Assembly: GCA_008638415.1 (NCBI GenBank)
Contig: VWVT01000002.1
Coordinates: 1 to 64,000 of the forward strand
Length of the DNA: 64,000 nucleotides
From: Nocardiopsis sinuspersici
GTDB lineage: Bacteria; Actinomycetota; Actinomycetes; Streptosporangiales; Streptosporangiaceae
Reading direction: 5' to 3'
The notes below the pieces were generated by a model. The model was given only the letters and a program-made list of their open reading frames with translations. It ran no database searches and was not told the DNA's origin. The first letter of the stretch is position 1. Each line of letters begins with the position of its first letter. This document shows, piece after piece, positions 1 through 10,459 of this stretch. The position numbers and the translations under genes are program-made.

Positions 1-1
1 C

Positions 2-3000
2 AGCATCGGCAGCGGAGCCACCGAGGGCTACCTCGGCGAAGGCCTGGGCAGCCTCGCCGACGGACGCGGCTGGGACGCCTCCGCCTGGTCCGCCACCGCA
101 GGCGCCACCCAAGCAGGCATCCAACAAGGCGCCACCGACAGCGCCCTGGCCGCCACCGACCTGTTCCAAGACAAGGACAAACCCCACCTCACCCCACCCC
201 CACCACCACAAACCGAGAGCGATTCCTCCGCCGAGAGAGGGTCCGGAGTTCCCGGTGACGGGAACGGCTTTTCCGAAGGCGGCTTCGACCCGCGGGGTCA
301 GGGCGGATCCGACGGGCAGGACCGAGGCCCCGGGCGCGACGGCGACGGCGGACCCTCCCGGGAGAACGGCGGGCCCGACCGCGACGCCGCCCCCGTCCTC
401 GCCTCGGACGACGCCGGTGACCGTGACGACCGCTCCGACGTCGACGACGTTCCCGACCTGGTCAGCGACACCGGGAGCGACAACGGCTCCGAGTTCGGCG
501 ACCCCGACGACCCCGACCGGCCCTCGGACGACACCGTGCGCGTGCACGACGACGAGGACACGCGTACCCCGTTCTCCGACCCCCTCAAGACCCCCGGAGC
601 CGACAAGGACCCGTTCGCCCCGTACGGTTCCCCGGACCCGAAGTCCTCTCCGCACGGTTTGGGATCCAACCCCTTCCTTCCGGGCCCGCTCCCGCCCGGC
701 CTGGCGAACGACCCGCTGACGGTCTACTTCCTCAACGAGATCGTTCCCGCGAACCCCGAGGCGGGACAGTTCCCCCCGGCCCAGGGAGCACCTCTCCCGG
801 GCACGGAGACCACCGCGCCACCAACCGCGCAGACGGGGCCCGCACAACCGGAAACCGCTCAGCCGGGGACCGCGCCCGCCTCCCCCGGGAACGGGCAGGA
901 GCAGGAGGACCGGTCCGCCCCCTCCACCCCGGCCGGTACCGACAACCCCCAGGGGCAGCCCCCGGGTTCCGGCGACGGTGACACGCCGACCGTGGAGCGG
1001 CCCTCGTCCGCCGAGAGCGCGCAGACCCACGTGTCCCCGGACGACGCCAACCGTTCGCAGCAGGAAGGCGACGACCGGAACGGTCCCACGGCCGACACGG
1101 AGCAGGTCGACACGGAGCAGACCGCCCAGGACACGGCGGTGAACGACACGGACCAGGAGACGCCCGCACCGCTCCCTCCGCACGGCGCCGAACAACAGGA
1201 CTCCCCGGAGCACCAGTCCTCACCCGAACCCTCACCCCAGCGGCAACCGGAGAGCGCCACCTCCTCCGACCGGGGAAACCCGGAACAGGAACAGCAGGAG
1301 GACCCGGGCCCCGAGCCGGTCTACGCCCCTCCGCCCCCCGGATCCCTATGGACACCCGGTCAGCAGAACCCCCTCCCCGCCCCGGCACCGGTGGCCTCGA
1401 CCGGAGGCACCCAGAACCCGGCCCCCGCTCCGGCACCGGAGAGGGAGGGAAGCGGACGACCGCACCAGAACAGCTCCGACACCCGCGGCACGAACAGCGG
1501 CACCTCCGGGAAGCGCCCCGCCCCGGGCACGGACGACGTCTCGCGGGACCAGGAGACGCCGCTGCTCCCACCGCCCGCCGCGCCCGTTCCGACCGACACC
1601 GACAGCGCGGTACCGGAGCCGCCGGTACCGTCGGCCGACACCGGTGACACAGGCACGGACACGCAGCAGGCGCCCCCGCCACCCCCGCAGCGCACACCCC
1701 CACCACCTCCACCGCCTCCGCAGAGCAACACCGAAAACACCACCGGCAACAGCGACGCGGACACGCAGCAGGCGCCCCCGCCACCTCCCCAGCGCACGCC
1801 CCCGCCTCCGCAGAACGACACCGAAGACACCACCGCCCACAACGGCGACGACGACACCGGCGACGCGCACACGCAGCAACAACAGGAGGAGGAGACCCCG
1901 GACCGGAACTACCCGGGCTCCGTGACGCCGGACCGGACGGGCGTCCCCTACGACATCGGCTACCTGCTGACGTCCAGCCTGGTGAACTCCAGCATGATCC
2001 ACGCCGAACACCTGCGTTCGTTCGTGGACGACACCCTCTCCGGTAGCGCCGGACGCATCGACGCCGAGGCGCGCGACGCCGTCAGGGAGCAGGTCGACGC
2101 GCAGGCGCGCAGGCAGATGAGCGCGTTCTTCCGGCCGGAGGGGTTCTCCACGACGGTCACCGGGGCGGACGGCTCCACATGGCGGGCGGACCTGCGGCTC
2201 AACCCCTCCCGCGAGGGCTTCCACCACGCGCCCACACAGCCGGAACAGGGATCGGCCTCCACCGAGCTGAAGCTGGTGGACGAGGCCGGGGAGGCCAACC
2301 CGGCCGAGGGCGGCGGCGGCCACGGCGGCAGCAAGCTCGTCGGGCTGGGGTTCCAGGTCTCCCCCCTGCTCCTCGGCACGGTGGGCGGAAGCGACATCGG
2401 TCCCCGTTTCACCGTCAGCTTCTCGGGCGGAACGCGCCAGCGCCAGACCGGGGAGACGACGGCCAGCATCCACGACGGCTACACCAGCTACGAGATCAAG
2501 GGCAAGCCCGAGGTCTACGCCGCCGACCTGAGCATGTCCTTCGACCTGACCCCCGTTCCCGCCCCGGGGAACGGACCGGCCCGCGACGACGCCCCGGCGA
2601 ACCAGGGCGTGAACGCCCGGGCCGAGTCCCCCAACGGGGTGCTCCTGGTCCTTCCGGGCAAGGTCGTGGCCAACTCCGGTCCGGAGTCGATCCGCCTGCG
2701 CGACCCCTTCGCGACCGAGGACCACCAGCGCGGCCGGGACGACGACGCCGGGCCCGCGGGCCCCCACACGGACAAGGGACACCCCGTGTGGGTGGGCGAC
2801 ATCCGCCTGAGCGACGGGTCCTCCGACAAGCCCTTCTCCGACTGGGTCGCCGACCACATCTGGCCCCCCGAACAGGACCGCGGGTGGTGGCGGCCCATGG
2901 TGGACAAGGTGACGCCCGCGTCCGTCGAGAAGCGCAGGCGGCAGAAGCTGGACGCCTTCCGCGACCAGGTCGGGGAGACCTTCTCGGAGAGGTCCGTCCG

Positions 3001-6000
3001 CAACAACCTGCCGAAGATGACCTCGGGGCCGGCGGTCTTCACCGTCACCGACCCCTCGGGCACGCCCCGTCTGGTGAGCGTCCAGTCGGTGCCCACCTCC
3101 TACGACGCCAAGCCCCACACCATCCAGCCCGCGAAGTACATCAAGGGCAACAAGTCCGAACGCGAGAGCGGGACCACGCTCCGCCACCACGACGTCCTCG
3201 GCGGGAGCCTGGGCGCGGGCGTGAGCGTCGACGCCGGGGTACCGGGCGGCTCCCGCAAGGCCCGCGTCGACGCGATAGCCCTGGAGGGCGGTGTGCGGGG
3301 CCGGGCGACCGAGGAGGGCTCACGGTCGTCGTCGGGATCGGCCAACCGCATCAACTACGGCAAGACCCCGTCGTCCGCCTACGACGTCCAGCGCAACTAC
3401 TACGTGCACTTCGACGGCGAGCCCACCGTGTACCGCTTCCAGGGCGACACCGTCGAGATCCTCACCGTCCAGGAGGCCCGCATCCTGAACGGGGACGAGC
3501 CCTCGGACAAGGTGCCCGCGCCTCCCGCCCCCGTCCAGACGGAAGGGGACGGCACGGCGCCGGCGCCTCCGGCGGTGGACGCCCCCGAGGCCGCTCCCGA
3601 CACCGACGGCGACCAGCGGTCCGGGGACCATCGGCCCGCGGGCGGCCAGGACGGGAGCGGGCAACCCGCGGGTGAACAGCCCGGGAACGGGCAGGACGGG
3701 AGCCAGGGCAGCGGGGACACCCGGGCCGGGGAACAGCGTCAGCGGCGGGGGGAGGGGCAGGACGGGGAGCAGCGCCCCCGGGAGGAGCGGTCCGAGGTCC
3801 CGCGGCCCCCTCGTCCGAACCTGGCCGAGGACCGGCCGCTCACCTTCCACGGAGCAGTGCCCCGCGACTTCACCTGGCCCGACGGCAGCCAGTACCGCGA
3901 CGTCGACGGGCAGCAGCGCAGCATCTACCAGCAGATCGCGTACGAGGTGCTGACCGGACTGGCCGCCAAGCGCCCGGGCCTGGTCCTGCCCGAGCTGGCG
4001 CGCGACCCGAAGGACTTCGCGCGGCGGCCCGGCCACGAGACCGCGGGACCCTTCACCGGTTCCACGCGCGAGCACCGCCCCTTCCGGCGCGACCACGACG
4101 CCGCCGTCTTCAACACCCACAGGGTCATGGACGCGATCTCCGCGTCCGCGTTCAAGAGCGGCACGGACGACCTGACGCTGCACGGCCAGCCCGTCCACCT
4201 GGTCGACACGGGGAGGTTCGACCCCAGCGCGCTGTTCAAGCCGGGCAAGGACGTGCTGCGCCCCCCGTTCGTCGCGGTACGCGTCACCGCGGACTTCTCC
4301 TCCCTCAGGCACGCGGGGGAGACCAAGAGGGGCACCGGAGGCGAGTACGCGGGCGCCTCCGAGCGCACCACCGGAGACGGCTCGCAGACGCGCAAGATGG
4401 CCCGGCTCACCAGCGGCGCCTACATCCGCCGGATCGACGCCGTCGACGCGGCCGGGAACCCGGGCGACGGAGGCGTGTTCTCGGTCTCCGGCCAGCTCAG
4501 CAGCACCAAGGGGAGCGGCCGGGGCCTGGGCGTCAAGGCCCAGAGCGAGGAGGTCGTCCAGTACGCGGAGGACTCCAGCGTCTGGAACTCCACGGCACGG
4601 TTCTCCGCGAAGCTCTACGAGAACGACGACCTCGGCATGGTCCTGGGCGGCGACAGGCCGCTGGCCGACCGCGGGCACGACCTGCTCGACGCCCCGGTCG
4701 AGGCGCTGGCCACGATGGACACGGCCAAGGCCGTCACGGGCGGAGAGCGCGGCGGCCGGAACGGCACCGCCCCGCAGGCCACGCGGATCCGGCCGATACC
4801 CGTCGAGCGGGCCAAGGAGCTGATCGACGGCCACACGGCGCCGGCGCCGGACAGCGTCCGCAAGCGGCGCGACGTGACCGGGACGGTCAGGAGGTGGTTC
4901 GGCGGAGGACGGGACCAGCAGCCTCCGGGCGGACGGCGGGGCGACGGCGCACCGCCCGTCAACCCCGCCCCGCGGCCGGAGAACACCGCGGGGAGCGGTA
5001 CCGGGCAGCGGGACACGGCGGGAAGCAGCACGGGGCAGCAGAACACCGGCACCCGGACCGGCGAGGCCCCGGCCCCGCCGACGACGGAGACCACGGGCAC
5101 CGACGGCAACACCACCGGCACCACCAGCGACAACACCGACACAACCGACACGGGCGACGACACCACCGGCCGGCAGGACACGGAGGCCGCCCCGGCGCCG
5201 GACACGGACACCACCGGGCAGGACCGGGAGCGGTCGAGAAGCGACCACGACGGCGTCCCCGACATCCGCACCCCCCAACAGCGCCGGGCCGAGCTGATCC
5301 GCGACCTGGGGCCCACCGTCGAACACGTCAACACCCGGTTCACCACCGGCGACGGCAACCGGGTGGGCAGCCTGCTCGACGCCTCCTACGAGAACTTCTC
5401 CTCCGTCCCGCCGTGGGAGAGGGGCGACGGCGTCCAGCGCACCCCCGGAAGGTTCGGTTTCGAGCGCAAGCTGCGGCACTTCCTGGTCCGGGGCCAGGGC
5501 AGCAGGCAGTTCTACGCCAACGCCCTCTCCCCGGAGAACCTCGCCGGGAATCCGGCGTTGCAGTCCTCCGGCGGCACCCGCACGCGCACGGAGATGAGCG
5601 GAGGCCTGCTCTCCCCGCACCACGTCCGCGCGACGACGGCCACCCGGTTCGACATCGACTCGGTCGACCGCTTCGAGCAGTCCGACGGCGCGATCGTCTG
5701 GAAGGACAGGAACACCCTGGAGGTGTTCACCAGGACGGGGAAGAGGACCGACCTGTCCGTCCTGGCCACCGGCGGGGGCCGGTTCAACACCAACCCCGTC
5801 CAGCCGTCCGGGCAGCCCGCCGACGGCACCGCCCCCGCGCCCGACTCCGCGAGCGCTCCCCTGATCCAGCTCGGCCCCTCAGCGGGAAAGAGCCTGTTCG
5901 ACCGCTACACCAACACCAAGCCCACCTCGAAGTTCTCCGAGACGGTCGAGTTCCACCCCAAGATCCCGATGTCGTACGCGTTCTCCGCCTCGGGGCGCGT

Positions 6001-9000
6001 GACCCAGGCGATGGAGTTCGTCAAGAACTGGAGCATCGGGCCGACGATCCCCCGCGCCGCGCGCTACCGGGGCTGGCAGGCCGACGTCCGCGACCTGGTC
6101 ACCGGGCTGGTCCACATCCGCGACGCCCACCAGGCGGGCCTGGTCGAGGACCGGGTCGAGGAGACCGACAGCGGGCCGGTCCGCGTCCCCCAGCCCGAGC
6201 CCGACCGGCCCGCGTCCGTGCGGCCGCGCCCGGGCTTCGAGGACTCCGGCAGGATGATCCGGCCGGCCGACCCGGACGAGGCCCTCCAGAGCCTCGCCGA
6301 CGACCTGGCCTCGCAGGGATGGGAGCTGACCGGGGACAGCCGGGAGACCATCCTGCACACCCTCAACTCCCACACGGGGCTCAACCCCAACACCGGAACG
6401 CCGGTATCGGTGAAGGTCCGCCCCATCGACCACTCGATCGGCGACCTCAACGCCCCGACGACCGCGCCGCTCTCCCTGGACGCCACCGTGAACCTGCGGC
6501 TCGACAGGGGCGACACGGAGGTCAAGTACCTGGGCGGCAAGACGGAGTACCGGCAGCGGCAGGGCTGGGAGAGCGGGGACAGGCTCCAGCAGGGCGAGGA
6601 GGGCTCCGCGTCGGCGGGAGCACAGGGCTCTCTCCTGACACCGCTGCCCCGGTCGGGGGGCGACCAGCCCGGGGGCGCCAGCCCGCCGAGCCGCCCCTAC
6701 CTGATGGGCCTGTACGGCGACGCCTCCGCGGCGAACGCGCACGGCAACGGCGGAATCGCCCGGAACACGGACAAGCGCTCCATCGGCCTGACCATGGAGA
6801 CGCCCTACGCGCGGGTGTCCTCGGACACGCGGCTGACGATCGACCTGCACATATCCGACAAGCAGGGGTTCGCCAACTCCCTGACGCGGGAGACGCCGGG
6901 CTCGGGCGGACGGCGCGACTTCACCGGTACGGGCGACTCGGGACGGGTGGAGGCGCTCTACCCGACCCCCTATCTCGACCTTCCGCGAGAAGGGGACACC
7001 GCCGGCGGGAACGACACCACCAGGCCGGACGGCGACCGCAGGCGGGCGGGGAACCGGACCTCGCCGGAGAACCCCTCCAACGACCACCACGCCTCACTGG
7101 CCGACATGATGCGCAACTGGTCGCGGACCAGTGACCCGGACTCCCGGGGCGACTTCAAGGACGCCGTGGTCCTGCCCACGGCCGTCGAGGACAACGGCAG
7201 GGACGTCCGCGACCTCGCGCACGTCGTCGTGGCCAGGTCGCTGGGCTGGACCCCTCCCGAGGGCTCCGTCCGCGACGGGCGCTACACCCCGGACTCCGTC
7301 AGGCAGGCGGCCGAGTACGCGGCGGACAAACTGGAGCTGAACTCCCGCAACAACGCCATCGACCAGTCCCTCAACGGGATCGCCCTCAAGGCCCTCTTCC
7401 CCGAGGCCAACGCCGAGGCGGGCACCGAGCTGATCGAGATGGGCCGGACCACGTGGGGTGTGCGCGCCGTGCCCCGGCCGGAGACGGCGCGCGTCATCGA
7501 CTACAACCCGAGCGTGCGCCTGACCGACTCCTCGGAGTCGGGCAGGACGTTCTCCCCCTTCCACAACGACTCGTCCACGACGACCACGGGGTTCGACGCG
7601 CGCCCCTCGGGACGCACCGGGACGGGGCCGCCGACGACGGCCACCCACTACGGCTCGGCCGGCGCCACGGGATCGTCCACGTCCGGGGGCGACACCGCGC
7701 GGGGGAGCAAGCCGAAGGAGCCTCCCCACTCCGACCGCGTCCGCACCGGCCCCGCCTACCTGGTGGAGATCGACACCGACTGGGCCGTCGGCGCCAGGTC
7801 CGAGCTGCGCGGTCCCTGGTACAAGCGCTCGGCGCGCTACGTCGGGGACAAGGCCGCGTCCGCGGGCAAGTACACCGCGGCCAAGGTGCGCGGCGTGTTC
7901 GGCGACCGGAGCGCCCCCGCCCCCGGGCCGTCCCGCCCCGCCCGGTGGCAGCGGGGTGAGACCTCCGCCAAGGTGACCGTCTGGCTCTCCCACGGCGACG
8001 CGGTGAAGCTGGGCGTCCTCACCCCCGGCGACACCGCCCGGACCGCCCCCCTGACCGAGCGGTTCAACGCTGCTCAGAAGGCGCTCGGCGACGCCGAGAA
8101 GGCCTACCTCGAAGCCCGTCTGCCGCTGGACGGAGCGGCCGCCGACCGGATCGCCTCCCCCGACGACCCGCGGGTCCGGCAGCGCTACGACGACCTGGAG
8201 ACCGCCTACCGGGACCGGTTGGAGGAGTTCAACACGGCGGAGCGCGACTGGGAGACGGCGCTCAGGCAGCTGCGCGAGGGGCTGGCCGCCCCCACCGCCC
8301 TCCCCCGCCCGCGCACGCAGAGCGCGCCCTCCCTCGACACCGTCCAGGAGGAGCCGCCGCCCCCGCCGCAGGGGAACACCCAGGACCCCGCCGCCGATCC
8401 CGAGGCCATCGAGCTGCCCGAGCGGAACGACCGGCGAACCGAGCGGGGCGACCGACAGCCCGAGCAGGGCGACCAGCGGCCCGAGCAGGGCACCGGGCGG
8501 CGAAGCGCCGAACCCGGCCTTCTCGACCAGTTCGGCTCGGACCTCAACCTCCGGCCGAAGGAGGCCGAGCGAAACGGCGCACCGCCCGCGCCCGGGCCCC
8601 AGGCGGGGAGCGCCCCCGCGCCCGAGCCGGGGACCGGTGGCCTGTCCGAGGCCGGCCCGTCCACGAGGTCGCCGGAGGAGCGGGACCGGTTCTTCGAGAA
8701 CCCGGACCTCGGGCGCCCGCCGACCCCGCCGCGGTGGACGGAAGGGGACTCGCTCCCCGACCACGGAGGACAGAGCTCCGCCACCCCGCCGGAAACGCAC
8801 CACACCCCCGGGAACCAGCCCACTCCCCGATCGGAGACCGGTCCCGCACAGGAAGCACGGCGCTCCCCCGCCCCGGCCGAGGCGGCCCCCGATCCCGACG
8901 GACGGCCGCGGGGCGGGGCAACCGCGCAACCGCCCCTGCCGGTCCCCCAGGAGACCTCCGGCACGGAACCCCGCCCGCGTTCCCGGGCCGAGGGCGACGG

Positions 9001-10459
9001 GGACTCCCACGTCCTGCCCCGGGAGCACGGGGACACTTCCCAGCAGAAGGAGCCCCCGCTCCCGGAGGAACCCTCCGACCCGGCGTCCGACCTGTTCGCG
9101 TTCTTCGACCAGGCGCTGAACGGCCCCGCGGACAACGCAGACGGCGGCTCCGCGCAGGACACCACGCGCACCTCCTCCGGGGAGGAGGCGGCGGCCGGGC
9201 CCGCTCTGACCGTCGACGGCGACCAGGTACGGGAGACCGCGGGTCCCCGGACAGCGCCCGAGGCGACCGAGTCCGGCCCGCCCCGGAAGCAGCCCGAGGA
9301 CGGGGACGGGCGGACGGCGAGGGACGGGGACGGTTCCGAGGACACCCCCGACGGGAACGGCCGGAAGAAGGACGACGACAAGGACGGCACCGGAGGCGGC
9401 GAGGGTTCCGGCGGCGACCGGTCCGGCGGCAGCGGAGGCCCCGCCCCGGAGGGGGACGGCGGTCACTCCTCCGCACAGCCGCAATCCGACTCCGCGTCCC
9501 AGGAGGGCGTTCCCGGCACCACCGGGCAGGACCGGCACACGGACGTCTCCGCCGGAGCCGAGAACACCGAGAACACCGACCAAGACGACACCCGGGAAAC
9601 CCAGGAAGAAGACAACAGACCAGCCACCGAGATCCTCGGACTGGAAGGCGAACCCGAAGGAGACCCCTGGTTCCCGAGTGACCTCACCGACGGAAGAATC
9701 CTCGGCACCATCCCCGACAACCGCACAGGAAAGGACGACAACGGAAGGATAATCACGGTCGACGGAAAGCCGCTACAAGAATTCCAGAACGACCTGCTCA
9801 CCATGCGCGTAGCGGAGATCAAGAACATCTTCAAAGAAAAGATCCCCGTCAGGGTTGATTCGAGGACCTTCCACAGACCCGACGTCAATCCCCCCTCGGA
9901 CCCGGACGCGAACCCCCTCACCGAGGTCATCCTCGCCAGGAACGACCTGGGGGCGGTCAACGGCGCGGTGAACGCGATCGTCGTGGACCGCGTCACCGGA
10001 ACCGTAGCGGAAGGGCTCAACGGAAGAGCCAGGTTCTCCGTCATCCCCGAAGACCGACTACACCCCAGACTGAAAGAGCGCATCGACGCCATGTACAGCG
10101 AGAGGGGATACCACATGTACGATCCCCTCACCGGCGAACCCATGATGGTGACCGGCAGAGACGGCCGAACCACCCAAAGAACCAGCTCCTATCCCCACAA
10201 CGACCTCCCCACCCGGCACGCGGAGATCAAGGCGATCAACACACTCCTCTGGGAACGCGACGACGCGGAGATCAGCGATTTCCAACTCGACACCTGGTTC
10301 ACCCTCAAGAACGACGGTTCGATCTGCCCGTGCTGCGCGAACTGCACCCGGATCACCAGGGGGGCACGCGCGCCCCGCTCCGGAAAGAACTCACACCCCC
10401 CGGGCCACCCGGAATGGTCCAGGAAATACAACGACGGATTCCCCGATGCGCAGAGTTGA
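2..10459 (+). CDS. Giant polymorphic toxin (partial, 5' end outside window) with C-terminal zinc deaminase-like domain
   Basis: The reading frame is open from base 2, so at least 3485 residues are present and the true start lies upstream. The first ~60 residues are Gly/Ala-rich (GEGLGSLADGRGWDASAW) and resemble the pre-repeat part of type VII-exported toxins. Long Pro/Glu/Asp/Gln/Thr-rich disordered linkers (with PPPPP runs) alternate with more ordered, beta-rich segments around 1930-3500, 3830-4860, 5270-6950 and 7090-8290. The last ~280 residues look globular and end in a deaminase-type zinc site: HAE (H about residue 3406, bases 10217-10225) and CPCCANC (bases 10325-10345). This HAE plus CxxC arrangement fits the nucleic-acid deaminase superfamily; the YwqJ-like branch is suggested by the MORN-type gene just downstream. 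The C-terminal part uses many more A-ending codons than the body, as expected of a swapped toxin cassette. Target base or nucleic acid is unknown. Confidence 0.8.
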   Translation, partial: SIGSGATEGYLGEGLGSLADGRGWDASAWSATAGATQAGIQQGATDSALAATDLFQDKDKPHLTPPPPPQTESDSSAERGSGVPGDGNGFSEGGFDPRGQGGSDGQDRGPGRDGDGGPSRENGGPDRDAAPVLASDDAGDRDDRSDVDDVPDLVSDTGSDNGSEFGDPDDPDRPSDDTVRVHDDEDTRTPFSDPLKTPGADKDPFAPYGSPDPKSSPHGLGSNPFLPGPLPPGLANDPLTVYFLNEIVPANPEAGQFPPAQGAPLPGTETTAPPTAQTGPAQPETAQPGTAPASPGNGQEQEDRSAPSTPAGTDNPQGQPPGSGDGDTPTVERPSSAESAQTHVSPDDANRSQQEGDDRNGPTADTEQVDTEQTAQDTAVNDTDQETPAPLPPHGAEQQDSPEHQSSPEPSPQRQPESATSSDRGNPEQEQQEDPGPEPVYAPPPPGSLWTPGQQNPLPAPAPVASTGGTQNPAPAPAPEREGSGRPHQNSSDTRGTNSGTSGKRPAPGTDDVSRDQETPLLPPPAAPVPTDTDSAVPEPPVPSADTGDTGTDTQQAPPPPPQRTPPPPPPPPQSNTENTTGNSDADTQQAPPPPPQRTPPPPQNDTEDTTAHNGDDDTGDAHTQQQQEEETPDRNYPGSVTPDRTGVPYDIGYLLTSSLVNSSMIHAEHLRSFVDDTLSGSAGRIDAEARDAVREQVDAQARRQMSAFFRPEGFSTTVTGADGSTWRADLRLNPSREGFHHAPTQPEQGSASTELKLVDEAGEANPAEGGGGHGGSKLVGLGFQVSPLLLGTVGGSDIGPRFTVSFSGGTRQRQTGETTASIHDGYTSYEIKGKPEVYAADLSMSFDLTPVPAPGNGPARDDAPANQGVNARAESPNGVLLVLPGKVVANSGPESIRLRDPFATEDHQRGRDDDAGPAGPHTDKGHPVWVGDIRLSDGSSDKPFSDWVADHIWPPEQDRGWWRPMVDKVTPASVEKRRRQKLDAFRDQVGETFSERSVRNNLPKMTSGPAVFTVTDPSGTPRLVSVQSVPTSYDAKPHTIQPAKYIKGNKSERESGTTLRHHDVLGGSLGAGVSVDAGVPGGSRKARVDAIALEGGVRGRATEEGSRSSSGSANRINYGKTPSSAYDVQRNYYVHFDGEPTVYRFQGDTVEILTVQEARILNGDEPSDKVPAPPAPVQTEGDGTAPAPPAVDAPEAAPDTDGDQRSGDHRPAGGQDGSGQPAGEQPGNGQDGSQGSGDTRAGEQRQRRGEGQDGEQRPREERSEVPRPPRPNLAEDRPLTFHGAVPRDFTWPDGSQYRDVDGQQRSIYQQIAYEVLTGLAAKRPGLVLPELARDPKDFARRPGHETAGPFTGSTREHRPFRRDHDAAVFNTHRVMDAISASAFKSGTDDLTLHGQPVHLVDTGRFDPSALFKPGKDVLRPPFVAVRVTADFSSLRHAGETKRGTGGEYAGASERTTGDGSQTRKMARLTSGAYIRRIDAVDAAGNPGDGGVFSVSGQLSSTKGSGRGLGVKAQSEEVVQYAEDSSVWNSTARFSAKLYENDDLGMVLGGDRPLADRGHDLLDAPVEALATMDTAKAVTGGERGGRNGTAPQATRIRPIPVERAKELIDGHTAPAPDSVRKRRDVTGTVRRWFGGGRDQQPPGGRRGDGAPPVNPAPRPENTAGSGTGQRDTAGSSTGQQNTGTRTGEAPAPPTTETTGTDGNTTGTTSDNTDTTDTGDDTTGRQDTEAAPAPDTDTTGQDRERSRSDHDGVPDIRTPQQRRAELIRDLGPTVEHVNTRFTTGDGNRVGSLLDASYENFSSVPPWERGDGVQRTPGRFGFERKLRHFLVRGQGSRQFYANALSPENLAGNPALQSSGGTRTRTEMSGGLLSPHHVRATTATRFDIDSVDRFEQSDGAIVWKDRNTLEVFTRTGKRTDLSVLATGGGRFNTNPVQPSGQPADGTAPAPDSASAPLIQLGPSAGKSLFDRYTNTKPTSKFSETVEFHPKIPMSYAFSASGRVTQAMEFVKNWSIGPTIPRAARYRGWQADVRDLVTGLVHIRDAHQAGLVEDRVEETDSGPVRVPQPEPDRPASVRPRPGFEDSGRMIRPADPDEALQSLADDLASQGWELTGDSRETILHTLNSHTGLNPNTGTPVSVKVRPIDHSIGDLNAPTTAPLSLDATVNLRLDRGDTEVKYLGGKTEYRQRQGWESGDRLQQGEEGSASAGAQGSLLTPLPRSGGDQPGGASPPSRPYLMGLYGDASAANAHGNGGIARNTDKRSIGLTMETPYARVSSDTRLTIDLHISDKQGFANSLTRETPGSGGRRDFTGTGDSGRVEALYPTPYLDLPREGDTAGGNDTTRPDGDRRRAGNRTSPENPSNDHHASLADMMRNWSRTSDPDSRGDFKDAVVLPTAVEDNGRDVRDLAHVVVARSLGWTPPEGSVRDGRYTPDSVRQAAEYAADKLELNSRNNAIDQSLNGIALKALFPEANAEAGTELIEMGRTTWGVRAVPRPETARVIDYNPSVRLTDSSESGRTFSPFHNDSSTTTTGFDARPSGRTGTGPPTTATHYGSAGATGSSTSGGDTARGSKPKEPPHSDRVRTGPAYLVEIDTDWAVGARSELRGPWYKRSARYVGDKAASAGKYTAAKVRGVFGDRSAPAPGPSRPARWQRGETSAKVTVWLSHGDAVKLGVLTPGDTARTAPLTERFNAAQKALGDAEKAYLEARLPLDGAAADRIASPDDPRVRQRYDDLETAYRDRLEEFNTAERDWETALRQLREGLAAPTALPRPRTQSAPSLDTVQEEPPPPPQGNTQDPAADPEAIELPERNDRRTERGDRQPEQGDQRPEQGTGRRSAEPGLLDQFGSDLNLRPKEAERNGAPPAPGPQAGSAPAPEPGTGGLSEAGPSTRSPEERDRFFENPDLGRPPTPPRWTEGDSLPDHGGQSSATPPETHHTPGNQPTPRSETGPAQEARRSPAPAEAAPDPDGRPRGGATAQPPLPVPQETSGTEPRPRSRAEGDGDSHVLPREHGDTSQQKEPPLPEEPSDPASDLFAFFDQALNGPADNADGGSAQDTTRTSSGEEAAAGPALTVDGDQVRETAGPRTAPEATESGPPRKQPEDGDGRTARDGDGSEDTPDGNGRKKDDDKDGTGGGEGSGGDRSGGSGGPAPEGDGGHSSAQPQSDSASQEGVPGTTGQDRHTDVSAGAENTENTDQDDTRETQEEDNRPATEILGLEGEPEGDPWFPSDLTDGRILGTIPDNRTGKDDNGRIITVDGKPLQEFQNDLLTMRVAEIKNIFKEKIPVRVDSRTFHRPDVNPPSDPDANPLTEVILARNDLGAVNGAVNAIVVDRVTGTVAEGLNGRARFSVIPEDRLHPRLKERIDAMYSERGYHMYDPLTGEPMMVTGRDGRTTQRTSSYPHNDLPTRHAEIKAINTLLWERDDAEISDFQLDTWFTLKNDGSICPCCANCTRITRGARAPRSGKNSHPPGHPEWSRKYNDGFPDAQS

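Noticed and set aside
1346..3190. 614-codon minus-strand frame opposite the giant toxin
   Set aside because: No start signal or domain; product of the toxin gene's codon bias.
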